This document shows positions 26,401 to 36,898 of a stretch of 64,000 nt of DNA, one piece after another. The notes under the pieces were generated by a model that was given only the letters and a program-made list of their open reading frames with translations, was not told where the DNA came from and did not search any database. Numbering within the stretch: position 1 is the stretch's first letter; each line of letters opens with the position of its first letter. The position numbers were made by a program, and so were the translations under genes. Source of the DNA: Agapanthus africanus (taxonomy: Eukaryota; Streptophyta; Magnoliopsida; Asparagales; Amaryllidaceae); assembly GCA_030015575.1 (NCBI GenBank), contig CM057344.1:189489044-189553043 (forward strand), written 5' to 3'.

Positions 26401-27393
26401 GTTTTATACGTGGATGACATTCTCTTAATAGGAAATGACATTCCTATGCTACAATTTGTCAAGGGATTCTTGTCACAAAGGTTCTCCATGAAAGACCTGG
26501 GTGATGCCTCATACATCCTGGGGATCCGGATCCATCGTGATAGATCCAAGAGGATATTGGGACTTTCTCAGTCCAGGTACATCGACACCATAGTGAAAAG
26601 ATTCAGTATGGAAGATTCCAAGCGCGGTAACCTACCGGCTTGTCACGGGATCACCCTCTCTAAAGAGATGTCTCCCAAGACTGATTTGGAGAGGGATCGC
26701 ATGTCTATTATACCCTACGCTTCTGCGGTAGGCTCTATAATGTATGCGATGTTGTGTACCAGACCGGATGTAGCTTATGCACTGAGTGTAGTAAGCCGGT
26801 ATCAGTCAAACCCTGGGGAGAAACATTGGATAGCAGTAAAGAACATTCTCAAGTACCTGAGAAGGACTAAGGAGATGTTCTTGGTGTATGGCGCAAAAGA
26901 CCTCCAGATCGAGGCCTTTGCTGACTCCAGCTTCCAGAGTGACAAGGATGATTCCAAGTCCATGTCGGGTTTTGTCTTCACCCTCAATGGAGGGGCGGTG
27001 TGTTGGAAGAGTTCCAAACAGGAAACCGTTGCAGACTCGACGATGGAAGCGGAATACATCGCTGCATCTGATGCCGCAAAAGAAGCTGTCTGGATGAGGA
27101 AGTTCTTGAAAGAACTTCAGGTGGTTCCGTCCATTGTTGACCCAATACCTCTGTATTGCGACAACAACGGGGCTATAGCTTTAGCGAAGGAACCCAGGTC
27201 CCATCAGAGATCCAGGCACATCTTGAGGCGGTATCACCTGATCAGGGAGATCGTGGATCGCAAGGAGATCGAGGTTCGGAGGGTTGCTTCAGAAGAGAAC
27301 ACTGCAGATCCATTCACCAAGGCCCTACCCCAGACTCAGTTCGAGCGGCTGATCGAGATGATAGGTCTTCGATACGCCAATACATGGCCTTAG
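23443..27393 (+). CDS. Copia gag-pol polyprotein of Cop4
   Basis: One frame of 1316 residues with the Ty1/copia order gag, protease, integrase, reverse transcriptase, RNase H. I start it at the ATG at 23443 (MTGLKLLLD), the same start context as in Cop3. Visible landmarks: a gag UBN2-type domain in the first 200 residues; a CX2CX4HX4C zinc knuckle at 256-269; the protease Asp in LDTGSG at 306; integrase HHCC residues starting at His441; integrase D502, D565 and E601 (the last two 36 residues apart, the D-35-E form); the reverse transcriptase YVDD box at 989-992; an RNase H Asp near 1161. It would act in virus-like particles and nuclear integration complexes. It looks whole, although expression cannot be judged from sequence. 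The related gag-pol regions of Cop3 and Cop5 are fossils. Confidence 0.96.
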   Translation: MTGLKLLLDKNKLTGPNYKDWLRNVKIAITYDKLGYLLTTKAPPVPGPTSSIADKEIRKTWEIDSAKAKCLLLASMDNEHQRRHENMDMESILLHTKELYGEQSRIARYEASKKLFSTKMAVGSSVAEHVLKMIGYIEELADLGITLESELYTDIVLQSLPSTYAQFILNFNLQEKEVELSELLNMLRSAEGTLQKSRDTSTLFVGGSSSSRSKAKAKGKKKKAPAKPRGGVSKVDTKGKGKATKIAGKLVDKEECFFCHKKGHWKNDCRAWKARTQELKQVAASASGVYVIENCLSINSTSWVLDTGSGSHICNSLQALRNRRDLKAGDMTLRVANGASMDAKAVGDYHLGMSDGHVLVLRNCFFVPNATCNIISVSLVSKEGYEFAFVSNVVNIHLNQVLIGSGTLSNGIYVLNQPQIFNVQNTHKRKSPEMNQTFLWHCRLGHINERRLTKLHTEGYLNAFEYQSYATCQSCLKGKMTKTPFTGHGVRASELLGLVHSDVCGPMSTHARSGHSYFITFTDDFSRYGYVFLMKHKSEAFGKFQEYKNEVEKQTGKSIKILRSDRGGEYLSAEFLNYLKENGILSQLTPPYTPQHNGVSERRNRTLLDMVRSMMSNAELPRSFWGYALEAAAYLLNKAPTKTVPTTPYEMWTGKKPCLKYLKVWGCPAFVKKQHADKLEARSVQCKFVGYPRNSRGYLFYSAEEQKVFVSQHARFLETEFLETQISGNTIELEEVPEPQTVTESLVEPEGSTEQDIPMPLRRSSRQSHPPERYYGFLIDGDREDCIIDYDEPTSFQQAVQSVDSVKWLDAMRTEMESMYTNKVWTLDIAPDGVKPVGCKWIFKRKIGVDGQVETYKARLVAKGFRQRPGLDYDETFSPVAMLKSIRILLAIAAFHDYEIWQMDVKTAFLNGNLEECVYMDQPEGFIQSGSSGKVCKLLKSIYGLKQASRSWNICFDETVKEFGFIKNPDEPCIYSRFVARTVVFLVLYVDDILLIGNDIPMLQFVKGFLSQRFSMKDLGDASYILGIRIHRDRSKRILGLSQSRYIDTIVKRFSMEDSKRGNLPACHGITLSKEMSPKTDLERDRMSIIPYASAVGSIMYAMLCTRPDVAYALSVVSRYQSNPGEKHWIAVKNILKYLRRTKEMFLVYGAKDLQIEAFADSSFQSDKDDSKSMSGFVFTLNGGAVCWKSSKQETVADSTMEAEYIAASDAAKEAVWMRKFLKELQVVPSIVDPIPLYCDNNGAIALAKEPRSHQRSRHILRRYHLIREIVDRKEIEVRRVASEENTADPFTKALPQTQFERLIEMIGLRYANTWP

Positions 27394-27407
27394 TGCAAGT
27401 GGGAGAT
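27394..27407 (+). other. Polypurine tract of Cop4
   Basis: The purine-rich aagtgggagat abuts the 3' LTR start and matches the tracts of Cop3 and Cop5. It is the expected plus-strand priming site. Confidence 0.85.
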
Positions 27408-29490
27408 TGTTAGTGTATATGCCCTAGAGGCCATTACTGTATCATACTAGTTTGTATATTACTTAATGGATGCTTGGGATATTCACCTTGTATATACAAT
27501 CTTGCTCAAAATAGTAGTATGCTACTTGGTTTGTTTCTACTTCAATGTGTACTTGTGTTTATTTCAGTATATCACTTATACGCATTAGTGGAGCCCTTAG
27601 GATCTTTGCTTGATTACCAGCGTTGTGATGGCAGTCACACAAGTGGGGGCTGGGTAATCTATAGGCACATCCTTATACAGGTCCCTAGTCGCAGGACTAT
27701 CGAGACGGGGCATCGATACTCCGGAGTAGACTAGCGTATGCGCTTCTCATCCCAGTGTGGGAGATGGTCTGTCCCACAGCCATCAGTACGTCGTACTGGA
27801 GATAGTATACGGGTGCTCGTTGGGTTACGAGTACACTGGACAGGACTCGTAGGGAACTGACAGGTTGGTATTATACCTATCGTCAGTTATCAGTTCCCAG
27901 GTGACATGAGTACAGCTTAGTCCGCTGACTTGACACTGGCACTTCGCCTCAAGTGTGTTCCCACTGCACTTTGATCACTACCCTACCACGGCTCAAAGGA
28001 GTCGTGCAAACAGGTGGTGGTTGGGTGCAGTCCCGAAGCACTTGGAGGCAGTGACGGTTAGACAGGATTCGTCTCTCCCGGTATTGGGGGTTGACATCGC
28101 GCTGTGTCTAGGAGAGCCATTACACGAGTAGTCCCTGGCCAGGGCAAACGAGATATACTGGTAGGTTTCCAGTGTTATCTCAGGGTGTTTTGGGCTTCGC
28201 TCCGGCACGACTTGTACCGCTATTGGGGGACTGACGTTTACCACCCCCTAGGCCCGCCATGCGATGTATCAGACGAACAGACCGGACTGTACGGAGACTG
28301 TCACATTCAGACTCAGTAGGAGTTCAGATGGGGTTTCACCTCGTCAGCCTTCTTGTCGACATCTACCTGGGGATCGTTATGCACAGCTAGTGCCGCTTGC
28401 GGTCTGTGGTTAAACCCACTGCCAGCGTAGTGTCGAGTCTTTAGAGTCCCACACAGAGGGTATTCGCCTCTGGGCAAAACAGAGTAGAGGTCGCATGGTT
28501 TTGCGACAGGGTTCGTTCTCATCCGCGCACTTGTGCACGTTTTGAGTCCGGACGGATTATACTGGCAGGCTCTGGTTTGAGCCAGATACTGGTATATGTT
28601 TTGGGGTTGCTTTTATATCTTGGTATTCTTGTTTTTCGGAACGAGAATGCAGGTGTGTATGCACAGTTGCTTGAGGAGGAGAATGAGGTTTTTCATTAGG
28701 GTTTCGGAACGGGTGCGTATGCACAGTTGACAGTCTTTATTTTCCAAACCCTAATGGATTTATTTATTATCTATTAATAATAATAATTAAATGAGAATTA
28801 TGTTATGGTTGTTCTTTGTTGACTTGTTGACCTTGGTTGACTTGTTGACCATTGACCACTTTCATGCCTTCAAAAGTCTTCCTTGATTTATGCTTACATT
28901 TTTAAATGAAGCATGGTTGTGGTCATTCCAAACACTACCATCAACTATTCTCATTTTCAATTATTATCATTTAGATAATATTATTCTTTTGCATTATGGT
29001 TGCAAGAAGAGAAAATAATAGCTCATTCTATCATTCTCATTCTCTCTCCTCTCTTCATCTTCTTCTTCCTCTAGCTAAAGAGAAACCTTCTCATGTGTTG
29101 AGAATCCTTCTCTTTAAAACAAAAGCAACCCTTAGACACTCTCTCTACTCACTCTAGTATCAAGGGTTTAGCAAGCCGGCGATTCTAGTTCACTCCAAGT
29201 TCGAGAAAGAGCCCAAAGGTCGAGCCTTCGAGGTGGATCCATCTTCGACGGAAGAAGGCGACAAGAGAAGAGAACCATCAACCTCCACAAAGTTTGAAGA
29301 AGAAGGAGTTCAAGTTTAGGTATAACCATCTCTATCCGAGTAGCTAAATCTCTTTAGCTTAGTTTGCTAGTTTTAGTTTAGGTAACGATCCCGACCAAGT
29401 CTAGTCCATGTTGCCTCTTGTACTAAAAATTTGATTTTTATACCGTTTCCGCCTCCCCGTAAGAACCGGGGGTCGCAACGTGGACTAACA
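27408..29490 (+). repeat. 3' LTR of Cop4
   Basis: 2083 bp, near-identical to 19337-21419. CCCTGGCCAGGG is perfect here at 28133-28144 and the hairpin is at 28150-28181. It is followed by the TSD cacaa. Confidence 0.96.
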
Positions 29491-30838
29491 CACAAGTGAC
29501 TGGGTTCTAGGGTTCAGAGGGAGGCCATCTCGAGGAGTCGAGACCGGGTCTCCTAAACTCTAGAATTGGTAGGGTGACTTGCCGCTCTCGTAGGGCTCTA
29601 GGGGTGTGGGCTTGGCTATTCATCGCGAACGTAGAATCTGTATTTTCTATTGTTGGCTAACTACAAAATACGGACATCCTAGATATCCTTTTATTTTCAT
29701 ATGTGCTTCTGCTGTTGATATTCTGTAATGTGATTACTTAATATCTGAGACGAATGGATTATTATTATATATATGATATATAATAAATGTTGCTTATGTT
29801 TTACACCCACGCTAGTCCCTCCCCGCTTTGTCGTTAGTTAAGTAACCTAACGGTGCATAACGGGACACTATGGCAAATGCGGATGGCATAAGTGTACGTT
29901 CTATTTTTGTTTCCTTTTCTATGATGGCTTAGGAACTTAAATGATGCGACTACATTAATAAGATTAATGCAAAGAAAAAGAAACCTAAAGATATTGTAGA
30001 ATCAGATTTGAAACCCACTTGGCTATTTATTATGGAAAATGCAAGTTTCAAAAGATGTGGAGCTTAAGCCACTCCTTTTCTAAACTGTTTTGATTCTGCA
30101 ACGAGATCAAGTTCAAAGCGTTAAAGGTTTTCATAAAAACCATCCGTAACCCTCCGTAATTTTAAGAAGCAGAGTACTTAGTATTCGTTATACGTATGTT
30201 GATTATAGTCAAGGCGTAGTGTACTGTAGCTAAGTGATGTCTTCCTACAAAGCATATAATGCGATCAGTTAGGACATTCATGCGCTTATGTTGATCATAA
30301 TCAAGGGTCATATGGGTGGGTCTAGTTAATCTCGAAATGATGGGTAGAACATGACTAGTTCTTATGATATGTTAACCATAGCCAAGTTCATAAGCAGCTA
30401 GGGGTAAAAACCATATCGGGGGTTTCAAGAGTTGAAATTTGCAATGATATTGCATACCATCTATATGATAGTTGGATCCTAATCCCACTGTGAGTAAGAG
30501 TTACTCGTAGGAGAATTTTGCACTTTACAATTACCTAATCCAGTAGGTGTCTAGAAAAGTGTCAACGGGGTTTGACCTCTGGGAAAACGAGATTTATTTT
30601 AATTAGGTCCGTGCGAAAGCACGGAGAACCTCCCTCAATATACCGACACTAGCCTGGCTGACCGGTTAGCAAAACTATAGAATGTAATTAATCCTGGCTA
30701 GTTTTCTTTTAAGGTTTTGAAAGAAAATTTAATAAAAGCAGTGGGAGACATCGATTAGATAAGATAATGGCCAATCTAATTCTTTGCAAGAGCATTTCGT
30801 TGAGTGTATTCTTATCTCTCTCCTAATGGCAGATACCA
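29491..30838 (+). other. Cop3 leader, second part
   Basis: Resumes Cop3 after Cop4. It includes the conserved block 29798-29898, three stem-loop copies at 30199-30385 and the gag-proximal leader. It ends at the gag start at 30839. No other coding is seen. Confidence 0.8.
30199..30385 (+). promoter_or_regulatory. Triple leader stem-loops of Cop3
   Basis: Copies at 30199-30212 (UUGAU-UAUA-GUCAA), 30291-30304 (UUGAU-CAUA-AUCAA) and 30372-30385 (UUAAC-CAUA-GCCAA), spaced 92 and 81 nt. The first two keep five pairs with changed bases; the third has lost pairing. Confidence 0.45.
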
Positions 30839-31049
30839 ATGACGGGACTTAATCTTCTTTTAGAGTAAAACAAAATGATAGGACCAAATTATAAAGAATA
30901 GTTGAGGAACTTGAACATTGCACTCATATATGATAAAGTATCATATGTCCTCACTTCCAAAGCCCCACCCATCCCAGGTCTTGAATCATCTGTTTCAGAT
31001 AAGAAGATCCGAAAAACATAGGATATTGATTGTGACACGGCCAAGTGCC

Positions 31050-32336
31050 TGTTCAGACTATAATATTGCATTATTCATTAACCTATTCTTATTCTCTTTA
31101 TAAATAAACAGGTACTCTTAACGCACTTTTGATACATGTTACAGGATACAGGGCTTGGATGCAAATACAGTGAAAAAGACGAAAGCTGATGCAGAAAAGG
31201 GACTTTTGACCAACAAGTAGACGGATCCTAGTCAAGCCTAGTCGAAGAACAGTGCAAGGTCCAAAAAGTCAAGTGAACGGTTAAAAGATCGCTACAAGTA
31301 TTCACTGAAATATTTGGAGGAGAATAAGAAGCCCGAAAGAGAAAATACATATGGAAATAGGAAGCCCAAGAAGTTAATAAGGAGTCCCAGAAGTTTGGTG
31401 AGCTAAGGCCACCAAAGGGCCGCGGAACCGCGGCCCAAGCGCCTTATTGCCACGGTTCCGCGGGCGTTTGTTGCACGCGTCGGCACCGACTTCTTGTGTC
31501 GGTGCGAAGGTTCGGGTGTTGGGATTTTTAGAGGTCAAATCTGTAATTGCGCATGTGCGAGAGTCTGTAACCCTAGGTTTTCTGTTTTCCTATAAATTGT
31601 ATTTCCAGATCTGTAAAAACTCATGCCTCTTTTCAATCAATAAAATTCAAAATTTCTGGGAGTTATATTCAGATCTGTTCTATATTGCTTGGAGGGAGCC
31701 GTCAACCTAGTAAGTATTTTATGTCTTCAATTCTTTTAATTAGTATGCCTTATCATCCCCTAATGAGCGAGTAGTCTCCTCGCTTGTTAGGGTTAGCCTT
31801 AGGGAAAGGGTTGAGAGATGGGATCTCTCACCCCTTTCAATGCCACATTCACCTAATGAATTAGAACTCCATGCATACGCGCACAACCGCTCCCTACGGC
31901 ATCCTACCCTGCGAGGTAACGGTGAACCGTAGTATAAAGGGCCGGTTGCGCGCTTTTTCCGTGGAGGTTAGGGTAATTATCAACAAAGGAAGGATACGAA
32001 TCTAGAGGAAGAAACATCTTCCCAAAAGATTCGGATCCATTTTATTGATAATTGCCGTAACATCTAATAGATCTAAAAAGAAGGCATTGAAAGCGGTGAG
32101 GAAAACGTTAATCTCTAAAACTTCCCCTAAGCCTAACCCTAGCAAGAATTTAAATTAGATTAATTAGATCCAGTTTTTATAGATTTTTATAAACCAACCA
32201 AAACGACAATTTGAATCAACTCGTTAAAACACATAAAAGGAATTTACCCATCTCTGTGGATCGACCCGCACTCACCGACTAGATGCAAAGCGATGCCGTT
32301 TCTGATTGCGGTAAATATAAGTTTTCATATCAATCA
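31050..32336 (+). repeat. 5' LTR of Gyp1
   Basis: Starts tgttcagactat and ends atatcaatca. It contains a GC-rich inverted repeat (31418-31433 with 31450-31465), then a likely TATA-like tcctataaattgt near 31589. Both features are repeated in the 3' LTR. Confidence 0.93.
31418..31465. repeat. GC-rich inverted repeat in Gyp1 5' LTR
   Basis: The left arm ggccgcggaaccgcgg faces ccacggttccgcggg across a 16-nt spacer. The 3' LTR copy (38748-38795) is a perfect 16-bp repeat. Confidence 0.85.
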
Positions 32337-32338
32337 AA

Positions 32339-32356
32339 TGGCACCGTTGCCGGGGA
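32339..32356 (+). other. Primer-binding site of Gyp1
   Basis: tggcaccgttgccgggga begins two bases after the LTR. One base differs from the tggcgccgttgccgggga site I recall for Athila-type elements (assigned to tRNA-Asp). Confidence 0.85.
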
Positions 32357-33467
32357 TGGTGTAATATTTCTTTTTGTGAATTTTCGGGTTGATATAAATT
32401 TTAAAAAATTATAAAAATCTGAAAATATAAAAAATACAAAAATTATCAATTTTGATCTGTTTGAAGGGTGTATATTTTTTTGAATCTTGCAGGAACAACG
32501 AAGAATCGCGGATCTGGAATTTTACAGAGGGCAAAACAAAAAAGTACATATAAGAACAGAGAGGAACTGAAGGTACAGAACAGCAGAAAATTTTTCAGAG
32601 ACCGATCCCACCAGGAGACCGCGTTTCCGCCGCAGAAGTGGGCCCCACGCCGCGGTTCCGCCGCGCCTTGGCCTCGTCAGCGCATCATTTTTATATGGTT
32701 TGCTCTCTTTTCCTCCCCTCTGCAACCTCCATATCTCCACTGTAAAAATTTTCTGCAGGAATTCTTTGCGCTAAAAATTCTTTCTCGCCCTTCTAAATAA
32801 CAGATTTGCTGCAGGTTTCTTTGCGCCACGCTAAAAATTGATTGCAAGTGAAATTTTACTGTTTTGCATAATTTAACCGGACTCTAAGGGGCTAATTGAC
32901 CAAACTCAGATTGGGTGGGGATTTCATCACCTTTCCCAGGACCCCAGAAAACACCTAAAGCATGTGCATTGACCACTATTAATTAAAAAAAAGACTAGAC
33001 TCAGACCTAAGGACATCGAGCTCAATAGGAAAAGGACTAGTATAGGCATCGGCCGTTTATCCTAACCGACATTGCGGTGTCTAGGCTAGTGGTTATTAAT
33101 TAGGCCCACTGTGGTGGTGGTTCCTTCCCACTTACCTGGCCGTACTTGTCCGTGAAGAGGCGGTTTGAGGTCCTATTTCTAGCCCTAGTTAGGAGCTGTC
33201 TAGCAGACCTAGGCGACCCTAGATCTAGGCCTGATTGTCCATGTGTGGTTGATACATTTTGTGTCACGAGTCCCTTTCCAAAAACCTTTTTTCTAAAACT
33301 CTCACATAAATAAAAAAAATAAATAAATAAAAGAAGAATCTTTTCAAAATTCGCAACTTGCCGCTAAGAAAACTTGCAACTCACTTCCACTCACTTCTTC
33401 TCATTGACGTTATCTTACCCCCACATTCTGTTTTTTCCATTTCTGACTACACTATCCCTTTTAGTGT
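32357..33467 (+). other. Leader of Gyp1
   Basis: A 1.1-kb leader between primer site and gag. At 32618-32667 it has another GC-rich pair (ccgcgtttccgccgc ... cgccgcggttccgccgc), about 280 nt past the primer site. A short open stretch from 32468 looks incidental. Nothing else is recognised. Confidence 0.7.
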
Positions 33468-34601
33468 ATGTCACTTTGGACTAGGGATACTAACGTCCGA
33501 TTAGTCCGTGTTTCGTTGGTACCGACCGACAAACCTTTCGACACCAAAGTCGAAATTCCCTCAATTTCATTACCTCCATCTTCAACTTCTTCACTCGAAG
33601 GTATGTCAGGATTCAACCCCAACGATTCCTTACCGACGGGAATGATTCCACCTCCGTTAGGTGCGAATAACCCGAATCTACCACCTGTTGTAGCGTCCGC
33701 ACGAGTTGCGCTCCAGGATCTCTTCTACCCCGTCCGCACTTCTTTACCTACATGTCTTTCACCCCCACCGGCGAATGGGGATAATTTTGAAATAAAACCA
33801 CATTTCATCAATATGCTGCCAAAATTTCATGGTTTGGAATCGGAAGATGCATATATTTTTATCAATAAATTCCAAAACGGTTGTGCCATGATGAAAACTA
33901 TCCAATTAAGTGATGACGCTATAAGGCTAAGGGTCATTCCTTTTACCTTATGTGACCTAGCCGAGAAGTGGCTATACAGCACCGCATCACATTCTATTAG
34001 AAATTGGGACGAGTTTGTAAGAGCTTTTCTGAAAAAGTTCTATCCTCATCACAAAACTGCTAGAATCCGAAATGAGATTATACAATTTTCACAGCTTCCT
34101 TCCGAACCATTTTGGAAGTGCTTCGAGAGATTTAAAGACCTACTCGTTCAATGCCCTCATCATGGGATCGAAAGTTGGCAACTTTGCCAAACATTATACG
34201 AGGGATTGAACTCGGCAACGAAGCAGTTGCTAGAAACTATATGTCAAGGTCATTTTCTTTCCAAGTCTAGCGACGAAGCGTGGCAGTTTCTTGAGGACCT
34301 TAGTGAGCAAACAATTCAGTGGGAGAGTACCAAGACCACATCATCTTCTTCTGTTGGTCAATCTAGGGCAGGCATACATCAAGTAGATATGTCGATTGCT
34401 ATGAAGGCCGAGATGGCCTCACTTATGAAAAAGCTAGAAGCCATTGAGACCAAAATCTCATCGTCTTCTCCTGCCCCTACTCTACCCACACGAACTGTTT
34501 GTGCTTGTTGTGCGAATCCATCGCATCTAACCGAAGAGTGTCCTTATAATGCACCTATTCAAGGACAGGATCAAGTCAATGCTGCATTTCAGCAACGATA
34601 A
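33468..34601 (+). CDS. Gag region of Gyp1
   Basis: A frame of 377 residues starting at ATG 33468. The retrotransposon gag domain covers roughly residues 100-290, with the typical 'EKWLYS' and 'FLKKFYP' blocks. Near the end is a CX2CX4HX4C knuckle with an unusual first pair (CACC), followed by 'NPSHLTEEC'. In the family this protein forms the particle shell and binds RNA. It precedes the protease-bearing region. The element as a whole is a fossil; this part is the clearest piece of its gag. Confidence 0.85.
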   Translation: MSLWTRDTNVRLVRVSLVPTDKPFDTKVEIPSISLPPSSTSSLEGMSGFNPNDSLPTGMIPPPLGANNPNLPPVVASARVALQDLFYPVRTSLPTCLSPPPANGDNFEIKPHFINMLPKFHGLESEDAYIFINKFQNGCAMMKTIQLSDDAIRLRVIPFTLCDLAEKWLYSTASHSIRNWDEFVRAFLKKFYPHHKTARIRNEIIQFSQLPSEPFWKCFERFKDLLVQCPHHGIESWQLCQTLYEGLNSATKQLLETICQGHFLSKSSDEAWQFLEDLSEQTIQWESTKTTSSSSVGQSRAGIHQVDMSIAMKAEMASLMKKLEAIETKISSSSPAPTLPTRTVCACCANPSHLTEECPYNAPIQGQDQVNAAFQQR

Positions 34602-34904
34602 AGAAATGATCTGTAGTCTTCGACATACAATCCGGGGTGGAGGAGTCACCCGAATTTCGCTTGGAACCAAAATCAACAAGTCCAAGGGAACAATAATTTT
34701 CAAAGACCTCCTCCACAACAACAACAAGCACCTTTACAAACTCAAAACCAGCAACCTTTCCAACAACAACCTTATACAAATCAAACGAACAATTTAGTTC
34801 AACCAAATGATGATAAGGTTAGCTCGCACGAGAAAAGTCTAGATGCTTTTCTCAAGCAATCTACAGAATCCGCAGCAAGATTTGAAAGTTATGTTCAATC
34901 ATTA

Positions 34905-36898
34905 ATGAATAACAATGCCTCACACGATCAAAGTATCAAATCTATTGAGCCACAAATTGCACAATTAACTGCTGCGTTGAGCGAGAGAGAAAAGGGAAAG
35001 CTTCCATCTCAACCATTGCCAAATCCCGATCACCCACAAAATGCATATCACAATCACAATGTAAATGCGGTGACCACGTTGAGATCCGGAAGAGTGTTGC
35101 ACAATAATGTGGGAACTAGCGATGACATCCCCGCCGGTGGTTCTTCTTCTTCTTCTTCTTCTTCTTCTTCTCCATCGTCACCTTCCCCTTCTTCATTTTC
35201 TTCACTTTCTTCTTCACCTTTTTCTTTAGAGCCTATTCTCCACCCTTCACACGGCTCTACTTCTTCTAGCTCGAACGGACCCATTTCTCACAACACATCT
35301 ACACCGGGATCCGTTCCTAATCCACAGTCTACTCCACAGATATTTGACTCGACTAATTTTCAAAATGCACCATTTCCAAACAGGTTGAGTCCTAATAAAC
35401 CAACTGCACAAGTGGAAAAGATTGTGGAGTTATTTAAGCAGGTTAGCATAAATATACCTATCTTGGATGCAATCCAACAAGTCCCTTCATACGCGAAAAT
35501 CTTAAAGGGCTTATGCACCTCGAAGAGAAAGGCATCTCAAGTACCCAAGAAAGTGCTAGTGGCTAGTGCAGTGAACAATGCTATTAACCACCATCAAACC
35601 TTACCCCAAAAACGAAAGGACCCCGGTTGTCCTACGATTTCCATCACAATTGGGGACAAGAAAATTAATCGAGCACTTTTAGATCTTGGGTCTAGTGTTA
35701 ACCTGATTCCCTACTCCGTGTACGAACAATTAGGGGTTGGAGAGTTGAAACCCACTCGTTGTACTCTCCAAATGGTTGATCGATCAATCACCTATCCACG
35801 GGGTCAGCTAGAGAATGTGTTGATCAAAGTTGGGGAGTTCATATTCCCCGTTGATTTTATTGTTATAGATACACAACCTGTTGCTAACCCAAGAAACCAA
35901 ATCCCGGTGATCCTAGGTCGACCATTTTTGGCCACTTCCAATACTGTAATAAACTGTCGCAATGGCTCCATGACTCTATCCTTTGGGAAAATGTCTAATG
36001 AGTTCAATATTTATAAGATGGGAAGTCTGCCCCCGTGCCTAAAATTAGTACACGAGAAGTTTACTCTATTCACGAAATCACGCAGGAGGACTGCGAGCTT
36101 GAAAGATTCTTGTTTAATGAAAACAGTTTTGACGCCACTAGTGCGTCCCTCCTTGAGCCTACCACCGTTGACACAACCGATGTTGATTATGAATGTTTCA
36201 CTTTTTTGGATGATAACGACTCACAGCCCGAATATGAGTCGTTTGAATCTTTGGATGAGTCAGTCGAGCCATCCGAATCGGTTGTTTGCAGTGATTTCGA
36301 ACCTGTATTGGAGTCCTTTGAGTTCGAGGTAGATTCCGCAATGATTCTTTCACCTCCGAAACTCGAACTCACGCCCTTGCCGTCTCACCTTAGATATGCT
36401 TACATAGGTGAGAATGAGACCTTTCCCATTATCATATCGGCCTCTCTAGCCCTCGAGCAAGAGAACGCCCTCGTAATGGTCTTACAAGATAGGCGGCAAG
36501 TTTTCGGTTGGATTATGGCAGACATCGAGGAGATCAGTTCCCTGATAAATGAATATCATATGAAATTGATGGATGATGCCAAGTCAATAGAGGACCCTAA
36601 GGAACATCTTGGGGGTATTGGGGTGAGTCAACCTCCTTTAGAAGTTGAAATACCCCCATTTCTTTTAATAAGTTACGAGAATGCCAATACTCCACTGATT
36701 GCTGATCATTTACATTCTCGTTTTGATATATCACCATCGCCTGTATATTTACCTCCACACCATCCATACCTCTACTTCTACCTTTCCCAATTCTTTGCGG
36801 ATCGCTACAATTTATTCTTCCACCAACCAATACTCTTTACTGATAAATTTTTCAACTGGTTGGTGTTGACGTTTGGTCTAGGCAAAGTTTGGCAGTAA
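34905..36898 (+). pseudogene. Protease-bearing region of Gyp1
   Basis: A serine-rich linker coded by a TTC-rich run near 35142-35230 is followed by an aspartic protease-like domain (around 35640-35990) of the Athila/Tat type, with conserved 'NLIPYSVYEQLG' and 'ILGRPFL' blocks. The 36350-36610 stretch recalls the segment just before reverse transcriptase ('VFGWIMADIEEIS'). The enzymatic core, RNase H and integrase are not found. Broken fossil. Confidence 0.78.

Larger units (their letters stand above)
19337..29490 (+). mobile_element. Cop4: whole-looking Ty1/copia retrotransposon, recent insertion
   Basis: A 10,154-bp plus-strand element in the leader of Cop3. It has two 2083-bp LTRs (19337-21419 and 27408-29490), the TSD cacaa (19332-19336 and 29491-29495), a primer site at 21421-21433, a 2.0-kb leader, one gag-pol frame and a purine tract directly before the 3' LTR. 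By eye the LTRs differ at three sites. At 1.3e-8 substitutions per site per year this suggests an age well below 0.2 million years. It looks whole. Confidence 0.96.

Noticed and set aside
32468-32800. 110-residue frame in the Gyp1 leader
   Set aside because: No domain, no conservation evidence, and it overlaps the GC-rich inverted repeat; taken as chance.
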